Positions 20,001 through 28,062 of a stretch of DNA of 64,000 nt are shown in pieces. Numbering within the stretch: position 1 is the stretch's first letter; each line of letters opens with the position of its first letter. The position numbers and the translations under genes are program-made. The notes below the pieces were generated by a model. The model did not search any database. It was not told where the DNA came from and saw only the letters and a program-made list of their open reading frames with translations. Source of the stretch: Methylocystis echinoides (GTDB lineage: Bacteria; Pseudomonadota; Alphaproteobacteria; Rhizobiales; Beijerinckiaceae); contig NZ_CP156084.1 in assembly GCF_040687965.1 (NCBI RefSeq), positions 1,068,501 through 1,132,500 of the forward strand, given 5' to 3'.

Positions 20001-20597
20001 GAAGCCGTAAACGCCGTAATCGAGAATTTCCTGCACGCCGGCGGGGGAGAGGATCGGCATCATGACGTCGACGAAATGGAAGTCGGACTGATGCGCTGTC
20101 GTCGAAGATTCGGCGGTGTGATCGTCCCCCATCAGCGCCAGCACGCCGCCATGGCGGGACGTCCCCGCGAGATTCACGTGGCGCAGCGCGTCGCCGCTGC
20201 GGTCGACGCCCGGTCCCTTGCCGTACCAGATGGAAAAGACGCCGTCATATTTGCCCTCGCCGCGCATCTCGGCCTGCTGCGCGCCCCAGATGGCGGTGGC
20301 GGCGAGGTCCTCGTTGAGGCCCGGCATGAACAGGATGTTGTTTGCGTCGAAGAGCGGCTTCGCCTTGTGCATCTGGGCGTCGACGCCGCCCAGGGGCGAA
20401 CCGCGATAGCCGGTGATGAACCCAGACGTGTTCAGGCCCGCGCGGCGGTCCCGCTCCTTCTGCATCAGCAGCAGGCGCACGATCGCCTGCGTGCCCGTGA
20501 TCAGCACGCGGTCCCGGGCGAGGTCGAAACGATCGGAAAGCCTGGCCTCGCCGAGGGCGGAGCCGGGGGTAACGTCGCCGGCGACCAAATCCGCCAT
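17082..20597 (-). CDS. Indolepyruvate ferredoxin oxidoreductase, fused subunits
   Basis: Large (1171-residue) 2-oxoacid:acceptor oxidoreductase combining IorA-like and IorB-like parts. It converts aryl pyruvates to aryl-acetyl-CoA with TPP and iron-sulfur clusters. Seen in order: an N-terminal pyrimidine-binding region (GYRGSPLGGVD), a TPP-binding region (FCAGCPHSTSTHVPEG; GIGCHYMAQWM), a ferredoxin-like Cys cluster (CEGCGDCGTASNC, then CNKDFSCLEGFCP), and a C-terminal gamma-type domain (GLGGTGVVTVSAILGMA). Start at the ATG 20597, with AGGAGAG seven bases upstream. It is the first gene of the run leading into cobK. The link to B12 genes is positional only. Confidence 0.93.
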   Translation of the reverse strand: MADLVAGDVTPGSALGEARLSDRFDLARDRVLITGTQAIVRLLLMQKERDRRAGLNTSGFITGYRGSPLGGVDAQMHKAKPLFDANNILFMPGLNEDLAATAIWGAQQAEMRGEGKYDGVFSIWYGKGPGVDRSGDALRHVNLAGTSRHGGVLALMGDDHTAESSTTAHQSDFHFVDVMMPILSPAGVQEILDYGVYGFALSRFAGVWVGLKLLKDTVESTASIDGALDRVRPIIPFDFVLPAGGLNIRPSDPVLAQEERLQESKRDAMLAFIRANRLNRIIASGGATPKIGVITVGKSYLDVRQALDDLGIDEIKANDLGLRLYKIAAPWPLEPKGVIDFARGLDLIMVVEEKRSLIEVQLRETLYGTPHQPVCIGKKDERGDWLFPVKGALDANDVAIAIGRRLLKYHASEELEARVRRLERLQDRRKTMTDVTVRVPHFCAGCPHSTSTHVPEGARAYTGIGCHYMAQWMGRSTEGYTHMGGEGANWIGEAPFSTRRHMFQNLGDGTYNHSGSLAIRFAVAAGTNITFKILYNGVVAMTGGQKHEGGLTVEAIVHQVAAEGVKKIALVSDEPGKYPPTIAWPPGLTLHHRNVINEVQRELSQTEGVTVLIYDQTCATEKRRLRKRGLMPDPDARVIINELVCEGCGDCGTASNCVAVQPVETEFGRKRRIDQSACNKDFSCLEGFCPSFVTVRGGSMKKAPLPTKADTHGQPALPEPKLAELGATPFGVLIAGLGGTGVVTVSAILGMAAHLEGKGVGVIDMAGLAQKGGAVYCHVKIGRTPADVHAIRIAAGEANLLLGCDLVVAGAKQVLAAVEQGKTAVLVNSAEVFPGDIERNPDFVLPSEEIKQAIRRAGGPESIFIDTTALAQALLGDSIAANIFILGYAWQKGYLPLSEAAILRAIELNGESVPMNHSAFLWGRRAAHDMKSVEAVVQSLRRPTEARQRSKTLEEVIERRAAFLVDYQNQAYSAHYRARVEAIAKVEKARAPGSTELTEAVARYLFKLMAFKDEFEVSRLYTSEAFQRQLAETFEGDLRLELHLAPPIPFLQRKTDFGGSRKITFGPYMFTVMKALAKLKWMRGRWFDVTRFNNDRIVERKLLADYEALIDEILAALTPENHAAAVALAKLPEKIRGFGHIKGRHIAAAEAERARLLADFRSPAAVKLAAE

Positions 20598-20899
20598 TCA
20601 ACAACTCTCCTGCGCGAAACGGCGATGCGCGCTTGGGTGGTGCGCCAGAACGCATAAAACGACCAGGAACGAGCACTTGAGCCCGGATGAGGCTCGGACC
20701 GCATGGTGTGTCAGCCGCCTTCCGCCCCTCCCCTCGCGATCGCTTCGCCCGGGGCGCCCTCGGGGCGCGGCTCCTGTCCCTTGGCACTCTAAGCCAGAGC
20801 GATTGACGTTTTCAAGAACCCAGAAGCTCGGATACACAGGGTTTCGACCGGGCGGCCGCGCCCTGTTTTCGCCGACTTCCAGCCCTAGGCGGGACGGAT
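20598..20899. other. Divergent intergenic region (302 bases)
   Basis: Separates the leftward indolepyruvate oxidoreductase-cob run from the rightward DUF1007/NicO pair, so it should hold both promoters. A TTGACG at 20803-20808 (plus strand) could be a -35 box, but no good -10 lies at 16-18 bases. I looked for a cobalamin riboswitch, because B12 and Co/Ni genes flank it, and could not recognise a B12 box on either strand. No credible gene. Confidence 0.5.
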
Positions 20900-21541
20900 A
20901 TGAGCTTCTGGAGCCTTCCGATTGCGCTGCTCCTCGTCCTGGCCGGAATGGCCGGGGTCGAGGCGCATCCGCATGTCTGGGTCGCCGTGCGCAGCGAGGT
21001 TGTCTTCGACCCCGAGGGCAAGATCCTCGGCGTGCGCCACGCCTGGGAATTCGACGAAATGTATTCGGCCTTCGCCGTGCAGGGGCTTGGCAAGGACGGG
21101 AAGCCGCCGACGCGGGACGAGCTCGCGCCGCTGGCCAAGACGAATGTCGAGTCGCTCGCGGAATTCGATTATTTCACCTACGCCAAGCAAAACAACGGCA
21201 AGGCCGCCTTCAAGGCGCCCGAGCAGGTCTATCTCGAGGCCAATGACAAGAAAATTGTGACGTTACACTTCTTCCTGCCGCTCGAGACGCCGGCGACGGC
21301 CAAGAAGCCCTTCTCGTTCCAGGTCTACGACCCGACCTATTTCGTCTCCTTCGGGCTTGAAAAGAAGGACCCCGTCAAGCTGGCCAAGGCGCCGTCGGGC
21401 TGCTCGGTGAGTCTCGTCGAGCCGGCCCCGCTCCTCGCCACCGACAATCAGAAGCTCAGCGAGGCCTTCTTCCAGAATATGTCGCCGGGCGCCGATTTCG
21501 GCGTGAAGCTCGCGACCCGCGCCGTCGTGGCCTGCCCGTGA
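20900..21541 (+). CDS. DUF1007 family periplasmic protein
   Basis: 213-residue exported protein with a signal peptide ending near GVEA and a DUF1007 domain starting AHPHVWVAVRSEV. This family is nearly always encoded beside a NicO-type Ni2+/Co2+ transporter, and here it overlaps such a gene by GTGA. A role as periplasmic accessory for metal transport is inferred from that context; the biochemical activity is unknown. The AHPHV motif right after the signal peptide could bind metal. Confidence 0.88.
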   Translation: MSFWSLPIALLLVLAGMAGVEAHPHVWVAVRSEVVFDPEGKILGVRHAWEFDEMYSAFAVQGLGKDGKPPTRDELAPLAKTNVESLAEFDYFTYAKQNNGKAAFKAPEQVYLEANDKKIVTLHFFLPLETPATAKKPFSFQVYDPTYFVSFGLEKKDPVKLAKAPSGCSVSLVEPAPLLATDNQKLSEAFFQNMSPGADFGVKLATRAVVACP

Positions 21542-22533
21542 GGCCAGGGCTCGGGACGCTTGCCGCCATCGCGGCGGCCCTGGTTCTTCTCATCCATGAT
21601 CCGGCCCTCGCCCAGCGCCATCCTTTCGGGGTTGGCGCGCAGGAAACCGTTGGCGCGGCGAGCGGCCTCGCGGGACTTGTCCTCGCCTGGCAGAACAAGT
21701 TCCATGCCGAACTGCAAGCGGCGGCGCGCGCCCTCGCGACGGGCCCCTCCGCCTTTCTCGCGCTCGCGGGGGCGAGTTTCGCTTATGGCGTCTTTCACGC
21801 CGCCGGGCCCGGCCACGGCAAGGCGGTGCTGACGTCTTACATGGTCGCCAATGAGGTCCAGCTCAAGCGCGGCCTCTTGCTGGCGGCGCTCGCCGCCCTG
21901 CTGCAGGGGCTCATCGCGATTCTCCTCGTGGCCGTCGCGGCGCTGGTCTTCAACGCAACCGCCGGCCAGATGACCGGCGCAGCGGAGTTCGTCGAAATCG
22001 CAAGCTATGTCGCCATCGCGGCGCTGGGCGCGCGACTCGTCTGGACCAAGGGTCGCGGCCTGTTGGCCTTCCTGCGGGCTCCCGCGCCGGTCGGCTCGGG
22101 GCGGTTCGTTTGCGAGGCGATCGACGACCCGCGCCATGTCCATGGCCCTGGTTGCGGCCATGCCCATGCGCTCGATCCCGCTCTGCTCTCGGGACCGGGC
22201 TTTCGCTGGGGCGACGCTCTCGGCGCCGTCGTCGCCGCGGGGTTGAGACCCTGTTCGGGCGCCATTCTGGTCCTGGTCTTCACGCTGTCGCAGGGGATGC
22301 TCGCCGCGGGCGCCGGCGCCGTCATGGCCATGTCGGCTGGCACGGCGTTGACGACGGGCGCGATCGCGGCCGTCGCCGTCTATGCGAAGGACATGGCGCT
22401 CCGCGTCAACGGCCCAGACGCGCGACGCACCGCGCTCATCGCCCGGCTGGCCGAGTTTTGCGCCGCGCTCGTCGTTTTCGGCTTCGGACTGGCGCTGCTT
22501 CTCGGCCTCGGCCTGTCGCGCGGCGCCGCTTAA
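21538..22533 (+). CDS. Nickel/cobalt transporter, NicO family (RcnA-like)
   Basis: 331-residue multi-pass membrane protein of the NicO/RcnA family, which exports (or in some cases imports) Ni2+ and Co2+. The signature HAAGPGHGKAVLTSY lies in the second membrane segment, and GLRPCSGAILVLVF near residue 240 is the second family motif. A His-rich cytosolic loop (HVHGPGCGHAHALD) between them is a likely metal sensor or donor. GTG start overlaps the DUF1007 stop. The pair lies divergently next to cobalamin genes, which fits cobalt homeostasis, but direction of transport cannot be read from sequence. Confidence 0.9.
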   Translation: MRPGLGTLAAIAAALVLLIHDPALAQRHPFGVGAQETVGAASGLAGLVLAWQNKFHAELQAAARALATGPSAFLALAGASFAYGVFHAAGPGHGKAVLTSYMVANEVQLKRGLLLAALAALLQGLIAILLVAVAALVFNATAGQMTGAAEFVEIASYVAIAALGARLVWTKGRGLLAFLRAPAPVGSGRFVCEAIDDPRHVHGPGCGHAHALDPALLSGPGFRWGDALGAVVAAGLRPCSGAILVLVFTLSQGMLAAGAGAVMAMSAGTALTTGAIAAVAVYAKDMALRVNGPDARRTALIARLAEFCAALVVFGFGLALLLGLGLSRGAA

Positions 22534-22647
22534 ATTTCGCATCGCAGCAAATGTCGCGGCGCGTCGGTTGCGTTCCGCGCGGCCCTGTCGCGCTATCTTC
22601 ACTTATGGAAGCGATTCGATTTTTTTGATTTCGACAGCGAGGCGAGA

Positions 22648-24420
22648 ATGACGACCCCGGAGCGACAGCAGGACCCTTATGCGGCGCGGCCCTGGCTCGC
22701 CTCCTATCCGTCCGGCGTGCCGGCGGACATCGACCCCTCCGCCACTTCGACGGTCGTCGAGATGTTCCGAAAGAGCGCCTCGGACTACGCGGACCGTCCC
22801 GCGATGGAAAGTTTCGGCGCGCAGCTCAACTATCGGGAGCTGGAGCAAGCCGCCGACAGCGTCGCCGCCTGGCTGCAGGCGCAGGGGCTGCAGAAAGGCG
22901 ACCGCGTCGCGATCATGTCGCCCAATGTCCTCGCCTATCCCGCCATTCTGTTCGGCGCGCTGATCGCTGGCGGCGTCGTGGTGAACGTCAATCCGCTCTA
23001 TACGCCCGGCGAGCTCGAGCACCAGCTCAACGACGCGGGCGCGCGCTTTCTCTTCGTCTTCGAGAATTTCGCTTATACGGCCGAACGCGCCTGGCCGGGC
23101 ATGGCGATCGAGCGCGCCATCATCGTCACGGCGGGCGACCTGATGGGGCTCAAGGGCCTCGTCGTGAATTTCGTTTCGCGCCACGTCAAGAAGATGGTCC
23201 CCGCCTATCGGCTTCCGGGCGCGGTTTTCTTTTCGGCAGTTTTGAAGACCCCCGCCGCCGACCGCAAGTCCGTCGACGTCGGGCCAGAGGATCCCGCCTT
23301 TCTGCAATATACGGGGGGCACGACGGGCGTCGCCAAGGGCGCCGTGCTGCTCCATCGCAACATCACGGCGAATGTAGCGCAGACCTGGGCCTGGCTCGCC
23401 TGGTATCTCGAGGCGCGCGGCCCGCATGTGATGGTGACGGCGCTGCCGCTCTATCACATCTTCGCGCTCACCGCGTGCTGCATGCTGCTGATCCGCACGG
23501 GCGGTTGCTGCCTGCTCATCGCCAATCCGCGCGATCTGAAGGGCCTCGTCGCCACCATGCGGAAATCGCGCTTCACGATATTCTCGGGCGTCAATACGCT
23601 TTACGCCGCGCTCGCCGATCACCGCGACATCGACAAAGTGGATTTCTCCGATCTGCAGATGAACATCTCGGGCGGGATGGCGACGCAGCAAGTGGTCGCG
23701 CATAAATGGAAGGCGTTGACGGGCAAGCCGATCATCGAAGGCTACGGCCTCTCGGAAACCTCGCCGATCGTCACCGTCAACCGCCCGGACATCGCCGAGT
23801 TCACCGGCGGCATCGGCTATCCGATTCCTTCGAGCGAAATATCGATCCGCACAACCGACGACGCGATTGCGCCGCTCGGCGAACGCGGCGAACTCTGGGT
23901 GCGCGGGCCGCAGGTGATGCCGGGCTATTGGCGCCGCCCCGACGAGACCGCCAAGGCGATGACGCCCGACGGCTGGTTCAAGAGCGGCGACATCGCCATC
24001 ATGCAGCCAGACGGCATGCTCAAGATCGTCGACCGCCTGAAGGACATGATCCTTGTCTCGGGCTTCAACGTCTATCCCAACGAAGTCGAAGCGGCGCTGA
24101 TCGAGCACCCCAAGGTCAAGGAAGTCGCCGTCATTGGCGTGCCCTTCCCGCATTCCGGCGAAGCGCCCATGGCCTTTGTCGTTCCGCGCGACAATAGCCT
24201 CACGACAGAGGAGCTGCGTCGCTTCGCGCATGAGCGCCTCACCGGCTACAAGGCGCCGCGGTTTTACGAGTTTCGCGACAGCCTGCCCAAGACCAATGTC
24301 GGCAAGATCCTGCGCCGCGCGCTCAAGGAAGAATTCGAGGCGCGCGCCGACCCTCATAACGACGAAGGCCGAGGGCGATCCGTGAAAAACGAAATTCAGC
24401 GCGCGCGCGAAGCAAACTGA
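22648..24420 (+). CDS. fadD: Long-chain fatty-acid--CoA ligase
   Basis: AMP-forming acyl-CoA synthetase that activates fatty acids for beta-oxidation or lipid synthesis. 590 residues. The ANL-family P-loop is YTGGTTGVAKGA (221-232); later come GYGLSETSP (A5), the RGPQVMPGYW loop, WFKSGDIA and DRLKDMILVSGFNVYPNE (hinge/A8), and the acyl-adenylate lysine in PKTNVGKILRR. GAGGCGAGA precedes the ATG. Length and motifs fit FadD better than short-chain synthetases. Its end overlaps the convergent bioA gene by 25 bases. Confidence 0.92.
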   Translation: MTTPERQQDPYAARPWLASYPSGVPADIDPSATSTVVEMFRKSASDYADRPAMESFGAQLNYRELEQAADSVAAWLQAQGLQKGDRVAIMSPNVLAYPAILFGALIAGGVVVNVNPLYTPGELEHQLNDAGARFLFVFENFAYTAERAWPGMAIERAIIVTAGDLMGLKGLVVNFVSRHVKKMVPAYRLPGAVFFSAVLKTPAADRKSVDVGPEDPAFLQYTGGTTGVAKGAVLLHRNITANVAQTWAWLAWYLEARGPHVMVTALPLYHIFALTACCMLLIRTGGCCLLIANPRDLKGLVATMRKSRFTIFSGVNTLYAALADHRDIDKVDFSDLQMNISGGMATQQVVAHKWKALTGKPIIEGYGLSETSPIVTVNRPDIAEFTGGIGYPIPSSEISIRTTDDAIAPLGERGELWVRGPQVMPGYWRRPDETAKAMTPDGWFKSGDIAIMQPDGMLKIVDRLKDMILVSGFNVYPNEVEAALIEHPKVKEVAVIGVPFPHSGEAPMAFVVPRDNSLTTEELRRFAHERLTGYKAPRFYEFRDSLPKTNVGKILRRALKEEFEARADPHNDEGRGRSVKNEIQRAREAN

Positions 24421-25670
24421 TCGGCGGCCGCCTCGATCGCGTCATAGGCCAAATCGAGCTCCGCGCCGGTCACGCAATAGGGCGGAAGCACATAGACCGT
24501 CGCGCCGAGCGGGCGCAACAGCAGGCGGCGCGCATTGAAGAAGCGTATGAGGTCGAGGCCGAGCGTCGCGGCGTAGCCGCTTTCCGGAACGTCGAGATCG
24601 AGCGCCACGATCGTGCCGAGCCGGCGGACCGCCGAGAAGCGGCGATCCTGCGCAAATCGCGCCGCGCGCTCGGCCTGCATGGCCCCGAGATTGGCGAGGC
24701 GCGCGCGGGCGTCGGCATGTTCCCACACGTCGAGATTGGCGAGCGCCGCCGCGCAGCCGATCGGATTGGCGGTGAAGGAGCTCGAATGGAAGAACGCCCG
24801 CGCGCGATCTTGCGCATAATGCGCCTCGAAAATCTCGCGCCGGCACATGGTGACGGCGAGCGGGACGGCGCCGCCGGTCAGGCCCTTCGAATAGCAGGCG
24901 ATATCAGGCGCCACCCCCGCCTGCTCGCAGGCGAAGAGCGACCCCGTGCGCCCAAAGCCCGTCATCACTTCATCGGCGATGAAAAGCGTCTCGTGCCGCT
25001 CGCAGACGCGCTTCATCTCGGCGAGCGTCTGCGCGCCATAGGTCAGCATGCCGCCCGCGCCGAGAATCAGCGGCTCGACGATGAAGGCCGCCGCGCCGGC
25101 GCGGCAATGCGATTCGAGCGCGTCGAGCGTCTCCTGTTCGGCGCCTGAGGACGGAAAGGGGACGCGCGCCACGTCGAACAGCAAAGGCTCGTAAGGCGCG
25201 TTGAAGACCGAACGCGCGCCGGCCGACATCGTGCCAACCGTGTCGCCGTGATAGGCGTGCTCGAGCGCGACGATGCGCCGACGATCCGCGCCGCGATTGC
25301 GCCAGAAGCCCAGCGCCATCTTGATCGCGACCTCGACGGCCGTCGAGCCGCTGTCCGAATAGAAAACGTAATCCAACCCGGGCTGCGTGATCTCGACGAG
25401 ACGGCGCGCAAGCGCCTCGGCCGGCTCATGGGTGAAGCCGGCGAAGATGATCTGGTCGAGCGTCTCGGTCTGGCGGCGGATCGCCGCCATGATCTCCGGG
25501 CGGCGATGACCGTGGGTGATCACCCACCAGGAGGAAATGGCGTCGAGAAAGCGCGTCCCGTCCTCCGCCGTGAGCCAGGCGCCCTCCGCATGGACGATCT
25601 TATAGGCGCCGGGCTGCAGCGCGTGCTGCGTGAACGGGCGCCAGACAGGCGAATTGGCGACGAGGCTCAT
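24396..25670 (-). CDS. bioA: Adenosylmethionine--8-amino-7-oxononanoate aminotransferase BioA
   Basis: PLP aminotransferase that converts KAPA to DAPA in biotin synthesis, using SAM as amino donor. 424 residues; the PLP lysine is K262 (YSKGLTGGAVPLA), and SSWWVITHGHRRPEI near the N-terminus is the BioA-specific substrate/SAM region. The start at 25670 gives an ATGA overlap with bioD; frames extending further are Arg-rich noise. Last gene of bioF-bioD-bioA. bioB and bioC are not in the window. Its 3' end overlaps the fadD 3' end by 25 bases. Confidence 0.95.
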   Translation of the reverse strand: MSLVANSPVWRPFTQHALQPGAYKIVHAEGAWLTAEDGTRFLDAISSWWVITHGHRRPEIMAAIRRQTETLDQIIFAGFTHEPAEALARRLVEITQPGLDYVFYSDSGSTAVEVAIKMALGFWRNRGADRRRIVALEHAYHGDTVGTMSAGARSVFNAPYEPLLFDVARVPFPSSGAEQETLDALESHCRAGAAAFIVEPLILGAGGMLTYGAQTLAEMKRVCERHETLFIADEVMTGFGRTGSLFACEQAGVAPDIACYSKGLTGGAVPLAVTMCRREIFEAHYAQDRARAFFHSSSFTANPIGCAAALANLDVWEHADARARLANLGAMQAERAARFAQDRRFSAVRRLGTIVALDLDVPESGYAATLGLDLIRFFNARRLLLRPLGATVYVLPPYCVTGAELDLAYDAIEAAADQFASRAR

Positions 25671-26293
25671 ATGAAATCCTCGACGGCGAACGCCGCGTCG
25701 AAGGCCGCGCGCAGCGTCTCTCTCGTGAGCGGCTCCAGTCGCGGCAGCCGTCCGAGCCCGCGAACCGCGCCCATGCGCAGGATCGTCTCCTGCGGGCCCT
25801 TCTCTTCGTCGCCGACGAAGGCGACGCCGTGGAGCGGAATGTCCCGCCGGCGCAGCGCTTCGATCGTGAGCAGGCTGTGATTGATCGTGCCGAGCGCGGT
25901 GCGCGCCACGAGAACGACCGGCAGGCGCCAACGGGCAAGCACATCAACGGTTAGGACGTCGTCGGCGAGCGGGACCATAACGCCGCCGGCCGTCTCGATG
26001 ACGAGCGGGCCCTCGACGTCGGGGGGCACGAGCCGGTCGGGATCGATCTCAATCCCCTCGGCGCGTGCGGAAATATGCGGCGAAGCGGGAAGCTTCAGGC
26101 GCCAGGCCTCTGGGAGAATGTGGTCTGGGGCGACGCCCGAAAGGCGCGCGACGATTTGTGAATCCGTTTCGTCTTCGAGACCCGACTGCACCGGCTTCCA
26201 GTACGACGCCCCGAGCGCGCCGACGAGCGCGGCGGAGAAACAGGTCTTGCCGACGCCCGTATCCGTTCCAGCGATGACAAAGGTCCGGCTCAT
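25667..26293 (-). CDS. bioD: Dethiobiotin synthase BioD
   Basis: ATP-dependent carboxylase that closes the ureido ring of dethiobiotin. 208 residues; P-loop GTDTGVGKT at 9-17, KPVQSG (substrate/ATP lysine) near residue 37, and VIETAGGVMVPL (the EGAGG-like loop) near residue 100. The start at 26293 gives ATGA overlap with bioF, and the stop overlaps bioA the same way. Confidence 0.95.
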   Translation of the reverse strand: MSRTFVIAGTDTGVGKTCFSAALVGALGASYWKPVQSGLEDETDSQIVARLSGVAPDHILPEAWRLKLPASPHISARAEGIEIDPDRLVPPDVEGPLVIETAGGVMVPLADDVLTVDVLARWRLPVVLVARTALGTINHSLLTIEALRRRDIPLHGVAFVGDEEKGPQETILRMGAVRGLGRLPRLEPLTRETLRAAFDAAFAVEDFI

Positions 26294-27420
26294 GGCGCAA
26301 GTTCTTTCGATAGGTCGCGCGCCATTTGGATGATCTGCGCTTCGGTCACATTGAGCGTCAGTGACAGACGCAGCCGCGCCGTTCCTTCCGGCACGGTCGG
26401 CGGGCGGATGGCGCGAATGTCGTAGCCGCGCGCGCGCATCGCCGCCGCGAGCGCCATGGCCCGCGCGTCGGCGCCGACGATCACCGGCTGCACCTGCGTC
26501 CCTGAAGGCGCGACGCCGCAAAGGGCCAGCTCCCGCCCGGCGAGAGCGACGCGCGCCTGCAAGGCGGCGCGGCGGTCCTCGGCGCTTTCGCAGATCGTGA
26601 GCGCGGCGCGCACGCAGGCGGCGACGAGCGGCGAGGGCGCCGTCGCGAAAATGAAATTGCGGCAGCGGTTGACGAGAAAGTCGCGCAGCGGCCGCGCAAG
26701 ACACACGATCGCGCCGAAGACGCCCAGCGCCTTGCCGCAGGTGTGCACGGTGATGACATTGTCGCGGCCCTCAAAACGCGCCGCGAGGCCGCGGCCCCCG
26801 CGCCCATAGACGCCCGTCGCATGCGCTTCGTCGACAATGAGAAAGGCCTCGTGACGCTCGGCGAGCGACATCAAATCATCGAGCGGCGCCCTGTCGCCGT
26901 CCATGCTGTAAAGGCTCTCGACGACGATCCAGGCGCGCCCCAGGCCGCCCTTCGCCCGCCAATCCGCCAGCGCCGCCGCAAGGGCCTCGACATTATTATG
27001 GGGGAAGGAAACATGCGGCGCGCGCGACAGCCGCATGCCGTCATGCGCGCTCGCATGGATGAGCGCGTCGTGGAAAATGACATCCTCGCGCTGCGGCAAA
27101 GTCGAGAGCAGCGCCTCATTGGCGGAAAAGCCCGCGCCGAAGAAGAGCGCGCTCTCGGCGTGAAAGAAGCGCGCAGCCTCGTCTTCGAGCGCCTCGTGCT
27201 CGGGATGATTGCCGCGCAGCAGCCGCGAGCCGCCGGCCCCGACGGGAACGCCGCGCGCGAGCGCCGCGGCGGCCGCCTCGGCGAGTTCGCGTGATTCGGC
27301 AAGCCCTAGGTAGTCGTTCGAGGCGAAGTCGCGCCCCGCGCGCGGTGCAAGCGCGCGCAGCCGGTCGCGCGCGGCGAGGCCGGCGAGGTCCGCCTGAAAC
27401 CGCTCGAGCATGGACGCCAC
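26290..27420 (-). CDS. bioF: 8-amino-7-oxononanoate synthase BioF
   Basis: PLP enzyme condensing pimeloyl-ACP/CoA with alanine, the first ring-carbon step of biotin synthesis. 376 residues; PLP lysine K230 (HTCGKALGVFG), DEAHATGVYG at 197-206, and N-terminal FASNDYLGLAE. The GTG at 27420 has GGAG six bases upstream and is preferred over an ATG three codons later. First gene of the bio operon; its promoter should lie between here and the divergent methyltransferase gene, partly within the 130 bases after 27420. Confidence 0.95.
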   Translation of the reverse strand: MASMLERFQADLAGLAARDRLRALAPRAGRDFASNDYLGLAESRELAEAAAAALARGVPVGAGGSRLLRGNHPEHEALEDEAARFFHAESALFFGAGFSANEALLSTLPQREDVIFHDALIHASAHDGMRLSRAPHVSFPHNNVEALAAALADWRAKGGLGRAWIVVESLYSMDGDRAPLDDLMSLAERHEAFLIVDEAHATGVYGRGGRGLAARFEGRDNVITVHTCGKALGVFGAIVCLARPLRDFLVNRCRNFIFATAPSPLVAACVRAALTICESAEDRRAALQARVALAGRELALCGVAPSGTQVQPVIVGADARAMALAAAMRARGYDIRAIRPPTVPEGTARLRLSLTLNVTEAQIIQMARDLSKELAP

Positions 27421-27553
27421 GTCTTTCTCCGGCAGGTGTCTCGCGATTGGTAAAGGCCGGCGCGCGCGTCAAGTCAAGAAAGGCGCGAGCTTCGCCGCGA
27501 GCTTGAAAATTGGCTCGCGCGTCGCGATGTTAGACCGGCACGGAGCTTGGTCC

Positions 27554-28036
27554 ATGGCAGAATCGAAAAGGGACGCTGCGCCGGCGCGCGCGCCCTGGCC
27601 GCCCCTCCTCATCCTCGGCGCGCTCCTCGCCGGCCGCGCGCTCGATTGGCTGACCGGCGGCGCCCTCGCGGGTCTCGTCGCCTTCCCCGGCGCGGCGCTG
27701 CTCGGCGCATTCCTTGTCGCGCTCGCGCTGGCCAACGACGTCTGGTGCGCCACGATCTTCGCGCGGCTCGATACGACCATCCTCCCGCACCGCGCCGCCT
27801 CGCGTCTGGCGACGGAGGGACCGTTCCGCTTCTCGCGCAATCCGATCTATGTCTCGCATGTCGCCATTGTGCTCGGGCTCGGCCTGCTCTTGTCCTCGCC
27901 CTTCACCGTGCTGCTGACGCCGGCGCTGGCCTTCGCCCTGCAAAAACTGGCGATCGAGCCGGAGGAACAGCATTTGCGGGCCAAATTCGGCGACGCCTAC
28001 CTCGCCTATATGGCGCGCACGCGCCGTTGGCTTTAG
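27554..28036 (+). CDS. Isoprenylcysteine carboxyl methyltransferase-like membrane protein
   Basis: 160-residue membrane protein with about four hydrophobic segments and the C-terminal ICMT/PEMT signature ([15 protein letters not shown], then [25 protein letters not shown]). Bacterial members of this family are SAM-dependent methyltransferases of mostly unknown substrate. The ATG at 27554 has GGAG eight bases upstream. The stop lies 26 bases before the copper ATPase gene, so the two are probably co-transcribed; many copper ATPase loci carry such small membrane methyltransferases, but the link is not established here. Confidence 0.85.
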   Translation: MAESKRDAAPARAPWPPLLILGALLAGRALDWLTGGALAGLVAFPGAALLGAFLVALALANDVWCATIFARLDTTILPHRAASRLATEGPFRFSRNPIYVSHVAIVLGLGLLLSSPFTVLLTPALAFALQKLAIEPEEQHLRAKFGDAYLAYMARTRRWL

Positions 28037-28062
28037 ACTTCGCTGGCAATTACGGAGTTGGC

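Noticed and set aside
18231-20657. 808-codon open frame opposite the indolepyruvate oxidoreductase
   Set aside because: Shadow of a strongly conserved gene; composition typical of an antisense frame.
20598-20899. Possible cobalamin riboswitch
   Set aside because: Suggested by context only; I found no B12 box or plausible core on either strand.
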